Assembly (NCBI RefSeq): GCF_001648775.1
Contig: NZ_LVEJ01000001.1
Location: forward strand, 1-64,000
Direction: 5' to 3'
Source: Pseudomonas fluorescens
Lineage (GTDB): Bacteria > Pseudomonadota > Gammaproteobacteria > Pseudomonadales > Pseudomonadaceae
DNA: 64,000 bases
Both the position numbers and the translations under genes were made by a program. Below are positions 27,605-37,691 of this stretch, in pieces (within the stretch, counting starts at the first letter, position 1; each line of letters starts with the position of its first letter). The notes under the pieces were generated by a model. It was not told where the DNA came from. It searched no databases and worked only from the letters and a program-made list of their open reading frames with translations.

Positions 27605-28017
27605 GGGGATGAACCTCTATTAGGCCTCACCATCTCGCTGCTAAACGGTAGGGTGGCGGCTATGCGCAAGTTAGCAGACCGGTCAAACCCCAACCCGGCG
27701 CACCCGAAGGTGCCATGCGCACAGCCACCATCAAGCGCAGGCGAATGCCTGACTGGATGCGACTTGTACAACCGAGGTAAGGACAAAGCCGGGCTGCTAA
27801 ACCCGATCACTGGGAATCAGTGACCCAATCCACGTTACGCAGCCAGCCCACGGCGCACAAGCCGGCGGATTCTGGTGCATGCGTAGGCAGCGGCGCAAGG
27901 ATTTGTAGGCTAGGGAGCCGTAACACAGAGTGTCTTTAAACAACGCGACTGGAAGGCGTTTATTGCGCACAGAGATTGAGGATTTGTCTGTCGGATTGAG
28001 GTGTGGCGACTGGCGCT
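27605..28017 (-). other. Structured, apparently untranslated leader upstream of the DUF6124 gene
   Basis: No supportable gene lies here. On the strand of the DUF6124 transcript, three hairpins stand out: GCACC-TTCG-GGTGC (27700-27713, a cUUCGg tetraloop), CAGGC-ATTC-GCCTG (27738-27751), and TCACTG/CAGTGA with a 5-base loop (27807-27823), next to a CGGG/CCCG pairing (27790-27805). Short frames crossing the region do not resemble proteins. A cis-acting RNA is the natural guess. Confidence 0.45.
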
Positions 28018-28110
28018 TTCGCGAGCAAGCTCGCTCCCACAGGAGATCTTCAGAGATCGCAGATTTTGTGTACGACATAAGCCCACTGTGGGAGCGAGCT
28101 TGCTCGCGAA
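28018..28110. repeat. Paired REP element, outward type, TT subtype
   Basis: Inverted REP arms with CCCACA/TGTGGG facing inward, separated by a long core of about 45 bp; both are TT type. It lies beyond the 3' end of chpC. Confidence 0.86.
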
Positions 28111-28140
28111 GAGGCCAGCAAGATCACCGCAAACTCAGGA

Positions 28141-28611
28141 TCAGTGGACGAGACCCGCCTCCACCAACAACTTCTCCAACCCCAACAAATCCGGCACCTT
28201 CGCCACTTGCTCCCCGACCTGCACCGCCGCCTGCTCCAGCGAGCACAACGGCACATCGACATAACTCAACTGGCTATCAAGCTTGTACGACCGCGGAATC
28301 CCCTGCACCAGCAGCGCAATGAACTTCAACTCCGGCAATCCACCCAGCGCATTGAGAATCACGATCCGCGCGCGCTCGCCAATGACGATTTTCTGCCCGC
28401 ACGCCGACTCAAAACTCAGCAACGGAATCTGCCGCTCACGCCACTTCACTCGCCCCAGATACCAAGGCGGCGTATCCAGATCGAAGGCGCTGGCCTGGTA
28501 ATCGATCAGCTCAGCGACAGCGACGTTAGGCAGGATCAAATTGCGATCCGCCAGCGGCAGCAACAACCCGGTCAGTTGACTGGTGCGCGGATTATGCCGG
28601 CGCTCATGCAT
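28141..28611 (-). CDS. chpC: CheW-like chemotaxis adaptor ChpC
   Basis: A 156-residue CheW-domain protein, the last gene of the Pil-Chp operon. It has LTGLLLPLADRNLILPNVAVAELIDY at the start and PPWYLGRVKWRERQIPLLSFE, the usual CheW strand pair. In P. aeruginosa ChpC is a second adaptor linking receptors to ChpA. The ATG at 28611 lies inside the chpA stop region (8-bp overlap), and an earlier in-frame start is less likely. chpB, which separates chpA from chpC in P. aeruginosa, is absent. Confidence 0.88.
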   Translation of the reverse strand: MHERRHNPRTSQLTGLLLPLADRNLILPNVAVAELIDYQASAFDLDTPPWYLGRVKWRERQIPLLSFESACGQKIVIGERARIVILNALGGLPELKFIALLVQGIPRSYKLDSQLSYVDVPLCSLEQAAVQVGEQVAKVPDLLGLEKLLVEAGLVH

Positions 28612-31600
28612 GTTTCTTGCTCCACTGGGCAATGCTTTCAAGCAGCACCGACTCTTGATACGGCTTGCCGAGGTAGTCGTTGACGCCGATGGCCATGGCG
28701 CGGTCGCGGTGTTTCTGCCCGGTGCGCGAGGTGATCATGATGATCGGCAGGTGTTGCAGGCGCTCGTCGTTGCGCACCTGGGTGGCGACTTCGAAGCCGT
28801 CCATGCGCGGCATTTCGATGTCGAGCAGCATCAGGTCGGGCATGTGCTCTTCGAGCAGCAGCATGGCGTCGACACCGTCCTTGGCGGTCAGCACGTTCAT
28901 GCCGTGGCGTTCGAGCAAACGACTGGTGACCTTGCGCACGGTGACCGAGTCGTCGACCACCATCACCAGCAGCGGCTTGTGCGGTTCGCTGTCGATCTCC
29001 GGCAGCGTCGGCGTCTGCGCAACCCGCGCTTGCATCGCCCGAATCGGTGCGAGCAAATCGAGAATCAGCACCACCCGGCCATCGCCGAGAATCGTCGCGC
29101 CGGACACGCCCTGCACCGCCGCGAATTGTGCGCCAAGGCTCTTGACCACGATCTCGCGAGTGCCGGCCATGGTGTCGACCTGCACGGCGATGCGCCGGTC
29201 GTTGTAGTGCACCAGCAGCACCGGCAATGGCAGGTTCTGGCCAAGCAGTTTCGGCCGTGGCGCGGTTTTCAGCAGTTCGCCGAGGTAGCACAGCTCATAG
29301 GTCTGGCCGCCGTATTGGTAGCGCGGCGGATCAACCCGGAAGTGCGCTTCCAGGTCATTCGGCAACACGCGAACAATGCCTTCGATGGTGTTCAGCGGAA
29401 TCGCGTATTGATCCTCGCCACACTGCACCATCAGCGCACGGTTGACCGACACGGTGAACGGCAGACGAATGCGGAAATGCACGCCCTGCCCCGGCACCGA
29501 ATCAATGCTCATGCTGCCGCCCAGTTGCCGCACCTCTTCATGCACCACGTCCATGCCGACGCCGCGCCCGGAAATCTGCGTAATCTTTTCCGCTGTGGAA
29601 AACCCCGGTTGAAGGATGAACTGCAACACGTCGCGGTCGCTGATCTCGGCTTCCGGCGCGAGCATGCCGCGCTTGATTGCCTTCTTGCGCACGGCTTCCA
29701 GAGGCACCCCGGCACCGTCGTCGCGAATATCGAAAACAATGTCGCCGCCCTCGCGGGACAGGTCGAGGCTGATCTGCCCTTGCGCCGGTTTACCCGCCGC
29801 CAGCCGCACTTCGGCGGACTCCAGACCGTGGTCGACGGCGTTGCGCAGCATGTGTTCCAGCGGCGCCGCCATGCGTTCGAGTACGTTACGATCCATTTCG
29901 CCTTCGGCGTTGCCGACGACGAAGGCGACGTCTTTGTTCAGTTCTTCGGCGACTTGGCGGACGATGCGTTTCAAACGCGGCAACATGCGTTCGAACGGCA
30001 CCATGCGCGTGCGCATCAGGCCTTCCTGCAATTCGGTGTTGATGCGGCCCTGTTGCTGCAACAGGTTCTCGGCGTCGTGATTGCGGCGGTCGAGGGTTTC
30101 CTTGAGGTCGAGCAAGTCGGATGCCGATTCGAACAGCGCCCGCGACAATTGCTGCAACTGCGAATGGCGGTCCATTTCCAGCGGGTCGAATTCTTCGTAG
30201 CCGAGGCGTTCGGCGTCGACTTGCTGACGGCTGAGAATCCGCCCCTGAGTTTCGGTGTCGAGGCGGCGCAACTGATCACGCATGCGTTCGATGGTGGTTT
30301 CCATCTCGTTCAGGGCGATCTGCGCGTCGTTGACCTGCTGTTCAATACGGCCACGGAAAATCGAGGTTTCGCCGGCCAGATTGACCAACTCGTCGAGCAG
30401 TTCGGCGGAGACTTTGACCATGTCCGCGCCAGCCTCGGCAGCCGGCGGTGCAGGTTCAGTCTTGGCGGGCAGCGGCAACGCTGGCGGTGTTTCGACCGTT
30501 ACCGGATGACTGAAATTCTGGATCGCATTGATCAACCGATCCGCCGGCGGGCACGGTTGCCCGGCGCGCACGCCATCAAGCATTTGCGCCAAGCGATCAT
30601 GCCCACGCTGCACCAGCGCAAACAGCTCCGCCGATGGCTGCAACGTGCCGCTGGAAAGACTTTCGTAAAGGTATTCCAGCTCATGCGCGAGGTCGCCGAT
30701 CGGGCCGATTTCGACCATTCGCGCGCCACCCTTGAGCGTGTGCAGATCGCGCAGCAGGGTTTCCACTTCCTGACGATTGCCCGGCTCCGCCTGCCAGCGC
30801 AGCAACGCGGCGCCGGAGTTTTCGATGATGTCGAAACCTTCTTCGAGGAAGATCTCCAGCAACTCCGGATCATGGCCAGCGCTGTCGTGCTCGGTTGTAG
30901 CTGGCGGCGCTTCGGCAACGTTCTGACCTTGGCGGACCTGACGGATGACTTCGATCAGATCCTGTGCCGGCGTCAGCGGCTGATGATTTTGCAGTTGATC
31001 AAGCAACAACGCCAAGCGGTCATGGCTCTTGAGCAGCAAGCGCCCCAGGCTTTCGCTGTAGTGATAACGACGATCAACCAGACCTTCGTAAAGGCTTTCC
31101 AGCTCCTGTGCCAGATCGCCGATGGCCTCGACTTCGGCCATCCGCGCGCCACCCTTGAGCGTATGCAAATCGCGCTGCAACGAGGACAGCGGCGCAACGT
31201 TGTCCGGGTCGCTCAGCCAGCGCTGCAAGGCTTGGCCTGAGCTGTCGAGAATGTCCACGGCCTCTTCAAGGAAGATCTCGACAATCTCGTCATCGGGTTC
31301 AAGCGCCGTTGCCTTTTGCTGCAACTCAGCGGTGGCGCTGCCCAGTTCACGGATGCTCAAAGTGCGGCTGCCATCGCTGCGGATCAAGCCCATGGACGAC
31401 GGGTCAAGACTCTCATCGAGCAGATCATGCAAAGCACGAATCCGCTCTGGCTGCGGCGTGACTTCCTGCCCGGCCGCCAGTTCGTCGAGCATGTTGATCA
31501 GCGCTTCGTGAGCGTTTTGCGCCTCCTGGAAAAACCGTTCGCTTACCGCCAGGCTGCTTTCTTCCACAGCGCCATACAGGTCGAGCAAGGCTTCACACAG

Positions 31601-34501
31601 GACATCGACCGGCAGCAGATCGGCCATGTGCGCGCCTTCGCCAAGCGTCGTCAGTTCATCCAGCAAGGCGCTGAGTTCCTGACGCTCGCCGGGGTGTTGC
31701 TGCCAGCGCTGCAAGAGGTTTTCGGCGTCGAGGAGGATGTCCATGCCTTGGGCGAGGAAGTTGTTGATCAGTTGCGGATCACGCTTGATCCGCAGGCCGG
31801 TGTGCGGCGCATCGAGGATCGACGCCAGACGCTCGGCGAGCAGGGTTTCCGAGCGTTTGATCAGCGACTGCGCACCGACAATCGGTGCCAGCGGATCATG
31901 CTTGAGTTGACGCAGGCCGACGCGGAACAAGCCCTCGGCTTCGAGCAGCAATTCCACTTCGTCGAGGTCCAGCGGCAACTGGTGCGCCTTGAACTCGCGG
32001 GCCAGTTGATCGAGCGGTGCAGCGAGTTCAGCAATCGGCAACACCCCGGCCATCGACGCACTGCCCTTGAGCGTATGCAAGGCGCGCTGCAACTCGTCGC
32101 TGGCCTGCAACGGCACGTGTTCGGCGGCTTGATCGAGAAAGCGATTGAGGCTGGCGAGGTGGGTCTCGGCTTCTTTGCGGAAGATCTCCAGCAACAGCGG
32201 ATCGAGCGCGGCGACATCGTCGACGTCTTCGGCGGCCAGCGGCTCGTCGCCCTTGGCCAAAGCGTGAGCACGGGCAGCGAGTTGATCGACATCGCTGCGC
32301 TGCCGTTGGCTGTTAGTGGCGAATTCGCTGATCAGTTCGGGCAGCAACAGCACGGTGTCGGTCAGCACTTGCTGCACCACCGAGCCCGGCTCGACACTTT
32401 GTTCGAGCACACGGTTGAGCAGGTTTTCCACCGACCACGCCAGTTCACCGAGAATCAGCGCGCGGACCATGCGCCCGCTGCCCTTCAAGGTGTGAAAGGC
32501 GCGACGCAGTTCGGTCAGCGCATCGCGGTCCTGCGAATTGGCGATCCAGCGCGGCAGGTATTCATGGAGGACTTCGAGGACTTCATCGGTCTCTTCGAGG
32601 AACACTTCGCGCAGTTCATCGTCGACCGGCTCTTCATCGGCCGGCGGCGGCATCAGGCTGCCGGGCGTCATCAATGCAGGGGGATTGAGCGCTGACACCG
32701 GGCTGGCCAGAACGTCGGCCAGCGACTGTACGGTTTCCGGATCATCGAGCGCCTGCATGTCCTGCATCACCAACGCTTCGCTGGGGCTGAGCACGTCTTC
32801 GAGCACCGGCACGTGCGGCTCATTTGGAAAAAAACCCAGACTGGCGAGGGACTTCTGCGCGACGTCCAGCAATTGCTCGCCCGGGGCCTGTGGGTCATCG
32901 CTCAAGCGTTCCAGGTAATACTCGAGGCTGCTGATGACATCGGCCAGATGATCGAGTTGCTCCCAACCCGGCTCGTGCGGATCGAGCAGCAAATGTTCGC
33001 GGATAAACCCGTTGCACGCTTCGACCAGACTCGCCGCGCGGCTGAGCGGAATCATCGCCAGCGCACCGCGCACCTGGGTCAGCAGCGCCGGCAACGGTTG
33101 CAGGTGCTGGCGATCCCAATCGGCGTCGATGTAGTCGACGATCATGTCCTTGGCCTGTTGCAGGCAGATGCGTGCTTCCTTGATGACGATCTGATGGATC
33201 TGCGTCAGGTCGGTGGTCGGCAGGCGCGAATCTTCCGGGCTTTCCGGCTCGACGGTGCCGACCATGCCGGCCAGCGTCGCTTCGACGTAAAGCAGCGCAC
33301 CGGCAACGTCCATCAGGATCGCGTCATTCGGTTCGCGCTGGCCTTGGGCAAGGCTGAGCACCACGGCCAATTGATCGATGATGACTTTGCGCGGCTGGCC
33401 GAAACCGAGCACGGCCAACGTGTCGGCGATCTGCCGCAGCGGCGCCAGCAAACTCTCCAGATCCGAGGTGTGCTGACGGTCGCTGCGCACGAACAGGTCG
33501 AGGCGTTCCTTGACCCGCACCAGTTCTTCGCACAGTGCTGCCAGCACCGAGCGCATCGCATCGCGGTCGGGGCCGGCCAGGCGCGCGCGTTCTTCGTCGA
33601 CCATCGCGCTGTCGGGCAACGCGTCGTCCAGGGAGTAGCGATCTTTCATGGTCAGCATCTGCCCGGTGGGATGTTCGGCTTTGGCAATATAGAACAACAG
33701 GCTTTTCAGCAGCTCCGCCGGCGCCGGCTGATTGAGGCCAGACAGGCCTTGTTCGAGCAGACGCTTGAGTTCTTTGTCGGCGTCCTTGAACAGACTGCGC
33801 AGCGCCGGGCTGTTGGCAATGACGCCTTCGCGCATGCCTTCGACCAGCGCCGAGGCGACCTGCCACAACGGGCTCAGCGGCGAATCACCGCTCAGCGCTT
33901 CGAGGCGGGTGAAGACTTTGGCCAGATATTCGAGGTGCGTCTGGTCATCTTGTTCGCGCAGCAAACCGACCAAAGCCATTTGCAGCATCTGCCGCAGTTT
34001 ACGCAGCACGTTCGGCAGTTCCGCCGGTTCCAGCAGTGCCAACGCCGCTGCGTTGAGCGGCGGTAAATCGGGCAGTTGCGGGCTGAACAGGCTGGTTTCC
34101 GAGAGCAGGCTTTCGCCCCGGGCACTGCGCAGATCGTTGATCAGCGGCAACACCACCAACGGCAGATCCCGGCGAGCGCTCTGCACACGGTCGAGGTAGA
34201 TCGGCAATTGCCCAAGGGCTTGCAGCAACAAGTGCAGCGCTTCGTCGCGGTGGCTGACGCGCTCGTGCTGCAGGGCCTCGACCAGATGCTCCATCTCTTC
34301 GGCGAGCAAGGCTGCACCGTAGAACTCGACCATCTGCAGGCTGCCGTGAACCTGATGGATGTAATCCAGGCACTCGTCCAGCCCCGGAAAAGCCTGCGGA
34401 TCATCGAGCACGGCTTCAATCGCCTGATGCGCCTGCTTCAGCGTTTCGGCAATTTCGCCCTTGACCCATTCCAGGGCCACATAGTCGTGCCGATCACCCA
34501 T
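28604..34501 (-). CDS. chpA: Hybrid CheA-type histidine kinase ChpA (PilL)
   Basis: A 1965-residue cytoplasmic kinase that signals to PilG and PilH to control type IV pili. The N-terminal half holds several phosphotransfer-like modules: the first, divergent one at about residues 40-80 (YIHQVHGSLQMVEFYG), and four canonical HxxKG sites at His670, His809, His1113 and His1254. The kinase core follows, with ELLDELVNLAGE (dimerisation), HMLRNAVDHGLE (N box), DIRDDGAGVP (G1) and GRGVGMDVV (G2), then a CheW-like domain and a C-terminal receiver with its phosphoryl Asp at about residue 1894 (LLLDIEMP). The ATG at 34501 gives the MGDRHDYVALEW start known for this protein. It directly follows pilJ. Confidence 0.96.
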   Translation of the reverse strand: MGDRHDYVALEWVKGEIAETLKQAHQAIEAVLDDPQAFPGLDECLDYIHQVHGSLQMVEFYGAALLAEEMEHLVEALQHERVSHRDEALHLLLQALGQLPIYLDRVQSARRDLPLVVLPLINDLRSARGESLLSETSLFSPQLPDLPPLNAAALALLEPAELPNVLRKLRQMLQMALVGLLREQDDQTHLEYLAKVFTRLEALSGDSPLSPLWQVASALVEGMREGVIANSPALRSLFKDADKELKRLLEQGLSGLNQPAPAELLKSLLFYIAKAEHPTGQMLTMKDRYSLDDALPDSAMVDEERARLAGPDRDAMRSVLAALCEELVRVKERLDLFVRSDRQHTSDLESLLAPLRQIADTLAVLGFGQPRKVIIDQLAVVLSLAQGQREPNDAILMDVAGALLYVEATLAGMVGTVEPESPEDSRLPTTDLTQIHQIVIKEARICLQQAKDMIVDYIDADWDRQHLQPLPALLTQVRGALAMIPLSRAASLVEACNGFIREHLLLDPHEPGWEQLDHLADVISSLEYYLERLSDDPQAPGEQLLDVAQKSLASLGFFPNEPHVPVLEDVLSPSEALVMQDMQALDDPETVQSLADVLASPVSALNPPALMTPGSLMPPPADEEPVDDELREVFLEETDEVLEVLHEYLPRWIANSQDRDALTELRRAFHTLKGSGRMVRALILGELAWSVENLLNRVLEQSVEPGSVVQQVLTDTVLLLPELISEFATNSQRQRSDVDQLAARAHALAKGDEPLAAEDVDDVAALDPLLLEIFRKEAETHLASLNRFLDQAAEHVPLQASDELQRALHTLKGSASMAGVLPIAELAAPLDQLAREFKAHQLPLDLDEVELLLEAEGLFRVGLRQLKHDPLAPIVGAQSLIKRSETLLAERLASILDAPHTGLRIKRDPQLINNFLAQGMDILLDAENLLQRWQQHPGERQELSALLDELTTLGEGAHMADLLPVDVLCEALLDLYGAVEESSLAVSERFFQEAQNAHEALINMLDELAAGQEVTPQPERIRALHDLLDESLDPSSMGLIRSDGSRTLSIRELGSATAELQQKATALEPDDEIVEIFLEEAVDILDSSGQALQRWLSDPDNVAPLSSLQRDLHTLKGGARMAEVEAIGDLAQELESLYEGLVDRRYHYSESLGRLLLKSHDRLALLLDQLQNHQPLTPAQDLIEVIRQVRQGQNVAEAPPATTEHDSAGHDPELLEIFLEEGFDIIENSGAALLRWQAEPGNRQEVETLLRDLHTLKGGARMVEIGPIGDLAHELEYLYESLSSGTLQPSAELFALVQRGHDRLAQMLDGVRAGQPCPPADRLINAIQNFSHPVTVETPPALPLPAKTEPAPPAAEAGADMVKVSAELLDELVNLAGETSIFRGRIEQQVNDAQIALNEMETTIERMRDQLRRLDTETQGRILSRQQVDAERLGYEEFDPLEMDRHSQLQQLSRALFESASDLLDLKETLDRRNHDAENLLQQQGRINTELQEGLMRTRMVPFERMLPRLKRIVRQVAEELNKDVAFVVGNAEGEMDRNVLERMAAPLEHMLRNAVDHGLESAEVRLAAGKPAQGQISLDLSREGGDIVFDIRDDGAGVPLEAVRKKAIKRGMLAPEAEISDRDVLQFILQPGFSTAEKITQISGRGVGMDVVHEEVRQLGGSMSIDSVPGQGVHFRIRLPFTVSVNRALMVQCGEDQYAIPLNTIEGIVRVLPNDLEAHFRVDPPRYQYGGQTYELCYLGELLKTAPRPKLLGQNLPLPVLLVHYNDRRIAVQVDTMAGTREIVVKSLGAQFAAVQGVSGATILGDGRVVLILDLLAPIRAMQARVAQTPTLPEIDSEPHKPLLVMVVDDSVTVRKVTSRLLERHGMNVLTAKDGVDAMLLLEEHMPDLMLLDIEMPRMDGFEVATQVRNDERLQHLPIIMITSRTGQKHRDRAMAIGVNDYLGKPYQESVLLESIAQWSKKHA

Positions 34502-34512
34502 AACCACTCCAC

Positions 34513-36561
34513 TCACGCTTTATCTGTCGCCGCCGGCAAGGTGAATCCGGACACCGAACGCCGCAGCTGACTGGCCATTTTCGCCAGATTGCCGATGCTT
34601 TCGGCGGTGGCGGTGGAGCCGGACGACGTCTGCGAGGTGATCTGCTGGATCACGTTCATCGTCAGCGAGATCTGCCCGGCCGACGAGGTCTGCTGCTGCG
34701 CCGCGTTGGAGATGCTTTGAATCAGCGCCGCGAGGGTCTTCGACACGCCTTCGATTTCTTCCAGGGCCACACCGGCATCCTGCGCCAGTCGCGCGCCGCG
34801 CACCACTTCGGTGGTGGTTTGTTCCATGGAAATCACGGCTTCGTTGGTGTCGGTCTGAATCGCCCGCACCAGGGTTTCGATCTGCCGGGTAGCAGCGGAC
34901 GAACGTTCCGCCAGCCGCTGCACTTCGTCGGCGACCACGGCAAAACCGCGCCCGGCATCACCGGCCATCGACGCCTGAATCGCTGCGTTGAGGGCGAGGA
35001 TGTTGGTCTGGTCGGCGATGTCGTCGATCAGGCTGACGATGTCGCCGATTTCCTGCGACGACTCGCCGAGGCGCTTGATGCGTTTGGCGGTGTCCTGAAT
35101 CTGTTCGCGAATGTTGTCCATGCCGTGGATAGTGTTGTGCACCACCTCGTTGCCCTTGTTGGCGATTTCCACGGAACGCTCGGCCACCGCCGAAGACTCG
35201 GCGGCGTTGGCCGAAACCTGATCGATGGACTCGGCCATGTCGCTGATTGCCGTCGACGCTTCGGAAATCTGCTGGGCCTGATGCTCCGAGGCCTGCGCCA
35301 GGTGCATGGCGGTGGCCTGGGTTTCCTGCACCGCAGCGGCGACCTGGCCGGCAGTGAGGTTGATGGTCGCGACCAGATCGCGCAGTTGGTCGACGGAGTA
35401 GTTGATCGAGTCGGCGATGGTGCCGGTGAAGTCTTCTGTCACCGAGGCGGTCACGGTGAGATCGCCATCGGCGAGGTCTTCGATTTCATCGAGCAGGCGC
35501 ATGATCGCGTTCTGGTTACGCTCGTTCTTCTCGGCGGTTTCGCGCAACTGGCGATTGGTCTCGCGGACCATGACCATACCGATCAGGATGATCGAGGCCA
35601 GCGCCAGCAAACCAAGAACGTAGCCGCCGATGGTGTCGGTGTTGCGCCCGCCAGCAAGGTTCTCGAAACCGGTGGCCAGGTGCGAGGCTTCGTCGAGCAG
35701 GGTTTGCGAGAGGCTGAAGATGTTGCTCGCCGATTCGCGAACCTTGAACAGCTCGGGTGAGGTTTCGAGGATTTCATCGACGGAACCGGAGACGAACTGG
35801 AACAGCTCGGAGATTTCACTCAATCGGGCGCGGGCATCGTGGTCTTCGACCTGGCTGATTTTCAGCGCCGGGTTGCCTTGCAGCATGCCGTTGAGCACTT
35901 GGCCGAAACGCGTGGCGTCGCGGCCAAAGGCGTCGGCGGCTTGTTGGGAGTTTTCATCGCCGGCGAGCACGGTGTTGACCGCGCCGAGGATGCGTTCAGC
36001 CAGCAGCGACTGACGCTGGGCCATCGCCACTTGCGCAGCCGGGGCCCCACGCTGGAGGAGGATTTCGACGACTTTTTCGTATTCGATCTGCAACTGCGGC
36101 ACGGTTTCGGCCAGGGTCGCGGCGACCTGATGCAGCGACAGCACGGTCTGCTCGCTGGAGAGAATCGCGTCGGTGTTTTTCAGCAGGCGTTCCCAGTCGA
36201 GCTGCACTGCGCGCATTTCCGGGCGCACGGTGGCGGGCGCTGGTGGCAGGCCGGTGGCCGGGTCGCCCTTTTTCAGGTAACCCCAGCGCTGGGCGAAATC
36301 GTTGCGCGCATCGCTGAGCAACTTGAACGCGGCCGCCTTGCCGGCGGCGGCTTCGGTGGCGTTCTTGGCAATGCGTTGCGAGAGTACGCGCAGCTCACCG
36401 GCGTGGCCGATGTACTGTTTGTCGTAGTTCGCCTGGGTGTTGAGGTAAGCGAAGTTGGCGAACAGCAGCATGATGAACACGATCAGTGCGATGAACAGCA
36501 CGATGATCTGCGAGCGACTGCGCGATCCTTCCGCCGGCTTGCCTGTTTTTGCTTTTGTCAT
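34513..36561 (-). CDS. pilJ: Methyl-accepting chemotaxis protein PilJ
   Basis: A 682-residue receptor of the pilus chemosensory system. A cytoplasmic leader is followed by TM1 (about residues 19-42), a periplasmic PilJ sensor region with two helical modules, TM2 (about 306-328), a HAMP segment and a long coiled-coil signalling domain with the hairpin tip [18 protein letters not shown]. In P. aeruginosa it senses surface contact and pilus retraction. In that species pilK follows pilJ; here chpA begins 11 bp downstream. Confidence 0.96.
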   Translation of the reverse strand: MTKAKTGKPAEGSRSRSQIIVLFIALIVFIMLLFANFAYLNTQANYDKQYIGHAGELRVLSQRIAKNATEAAAGKAAAFKLLSDARNDFAQRWGYLKKGDPATGLPPAPATVRPEMRAVQLDWERLLKNTDAILSSEQTVLSLHQVAATLAETVPQLQIEYEKVVEILLQRGAPAAQVAMAQRQSLLAERILGAVNTVLAGDENSQQAADAFGRDATRFGQVLNGMLQGNPALKISQVEDHDARARLSEISELFQFVSGSVDEILETSPELFKVRESASNIFSLSQTLLDEASHLATGFENLAGGRNTDTIGGYVLGLLALASIILIGMVMVRETNRQLRETAEKNERNQNAIMRLLDEIEDLADGDLTVTASVTEDFTGTIADSINYSVDQLRDLVATINLTAGQVAAAVQETQATAMHLAQASEHQAQQISEASTAISDMAESIDQVSANAAESSAVAERSVEIANKGNEVVHNTIHGMDNIREQIQDTAKRIKRLGESSQEIGDIVSLIDDIADQTNILALNAAIQASMAGDAGRGFAVVADEVQRLAERSSAATRQIETLVRAIQTDTNEAVISMEQTTTEVVRGARLAQDAGVALEEIEGVSKTLAALIQSISNAAQQQTSSAGQISLTMNVIQQITSQTSSGSTATAESIGNLAKMASQLRRSVSGFTLPAATDKA

Positions 36562-36606
36562 CGGTCCTCGCCCTTAACCCACACCTTTGAGGCCTGCTGC
36601 AATCCC

Positions 36607-36696
36607 TGTGGGAGCGAGCCTGCTCGCGAAAGCGCTGGGTCAGCCAATATTGATCTTGCCTGACACGCCCTCTTCGCGAGCAGGCTCGCTCCCACA
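36607..36696. repeat. Paired REP element, inward type, CT subtype, inside the pil-chp operon
   Basis: Inverted REP arms with TGTGGG outermost, both CT type, lie in the 154-bp gap between pilI and pilJ. This is the only sizeable gap within the operon downstream of pilG. Confidence 0.88.
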
Positions 36697-36715
36697 GGGG
36701 ACGGCGTTGAATCTG

Positions 36716-37255
36716 TTATATCGCGACACTCATGAACACCGGGGATTTGGCCAGGGCAAACAGGCTGAACACCCGCCAGTTCTGCTCACGGCGAAAATAG
36801 CCTTTGACGAACTCGGCCTTGGAGCCCTGGCGCTTGCTGATCGACAGCGGTTCAAAGCTGTCCTGCTCAAAGTGCTGCAAGCCAATGACCTCATCGACCA
36901 TCAGCCCGGCAAACACGTCCCCATGTTCCACCACTAACACCCGCCGCTGTTTACGCAGTGGCGACAGCTCATGGCCGAAGAACCCGCACAGGTCCATGAT
37001 CGGCAGCAGCCGCCCGCGCAAGTTAGCCACGCCTTTGACCCACGGCTTGACCCCGGGCAACTGGGTGAAGCGCGGTTCGTGCAGCACTTCGCTGACTTCG
37101 CCCATCGGCGCCACATACCAATGCTCGCCGAGGCGAAAGCCGATGCCGCTCCAGCGATCCTGACGCGCCGGTTGCGACGGCAGGTCCGCCGCCAGCAAGC
37201 GGCAGCGCTGGTCGATTTGCCAGAGCAGTTCGAACGCGGTCAGCGATTCGCTCAT
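36716..37255 (-). CDS. pilI: CheW-like adaptor PilI
   Basis: A 179-residue CheW-domain protein that couples PilJ to ChpA. WSGIGFRLGEHWYVAPMGEVSEVL and GVANLRGRLLPIMDLCGFFG are the two conserved CheW strands. The gene follows pilH after 10 bp, in the operon order pilG-pilH-pilI. Confidence 0.94.
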   Translation of the reverse strand: MSESLTAFELLWQIDQRCRLLAADLPSQPARQDRWSGIGFRLGEHWYVAPMGEVSEVLHEPRFTQLPGVKPWVKGVANLRGRLLPIMDLCGFFGHELSPLRKQRRVLVVEHGDVFAGLMVDEVIGLQHFEQDSFEPLSISKRQGSKAEFVKGYFRREQNWRVFSLFALAKSPVFMSVAI

Positions 37256-37265
37256 GGTCGCGCGA

Positions 37266-37631
37266 TCAGCCTTTGAGTACGTTGTTCAGGGTCTTGATCA
37301 GGGTGTCTTCGTCGACCGGTTTGGTCAGGTAGTCCTTGGCGCCCTGACGGGTGCCCCAGACCTTGTCGGTTTCCTGATCCTTGGTGGTGATGATGATCAC
37401 CGGGATGTGGCTGGTGTCGGCGTCTTTGGTCAACTGGCGAGTCGCCTGGAAACCGTTGAGGCCGGGCATGACGATGTCCATCAGTACCGCATCAGGTTTT
37501 TCCTGACGGGCCAGTGCTACGCCGTCGGCGCCGTTTTCGGCCTTGAGCACTTCATGGCCGTGCTTTTCGAGCATGCCGGTGAGTTTGTACATTTCAGTCG
37601 GCGAATCATCGACGATCAGGATACGTGCCAT
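37266..37631 (-). CDS. pilH: Response regulator PilH
   Basis: A 121-residue single-domain CheY-like receiver. The acidic pocket is DD at residues 8-9, the phosphoryl site is Asp52 (VLMDIVMPG), with TT and the KP pair (YLTKPVDE) near the end. PilH is the second ChpA output regulator and, in P. aeruginosa, is thought to limit or direct PilG signalling. The ATG at 37631 is preferred over one 12 bp upstream. Confidence 0.95.
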   Translation of the reverse strand: MARILIVDDSPTEMYKLTGMLEKHGHEVLKAENGADGVALARQEKPDAVLMDIVMPGLNGFQATRQLTKDADTSHIPVIIITTKDQETDKVWGTRQGAKDYLTKPVDEDTLIKTLNNVLKG

Positions 37632-37691
37632 GGTTTTCCCCATTTTTCTTGTCGACCCCCGGCCCGCTGGCCGAGCGTCACTGTACGTGTC

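Noticed and set aside
27472..28078. Two short minus-strand frames in the DUF6124 leader
   Set aside because: They overlap the hairpins and a REP pair, contain translated REP sequence (LLWERACSRKRQ) and have no ribosome site. Treated as non-coding.
28583..31240. Very long plus-strand open frame opposite chpA
   Set aside because: It is a shadow of the chpA codon pattern in high-GC DNA: His/Arg/Gln/Val-rich composition, no domain, no ribosome site, and the other strand encodes a complete ChpA.
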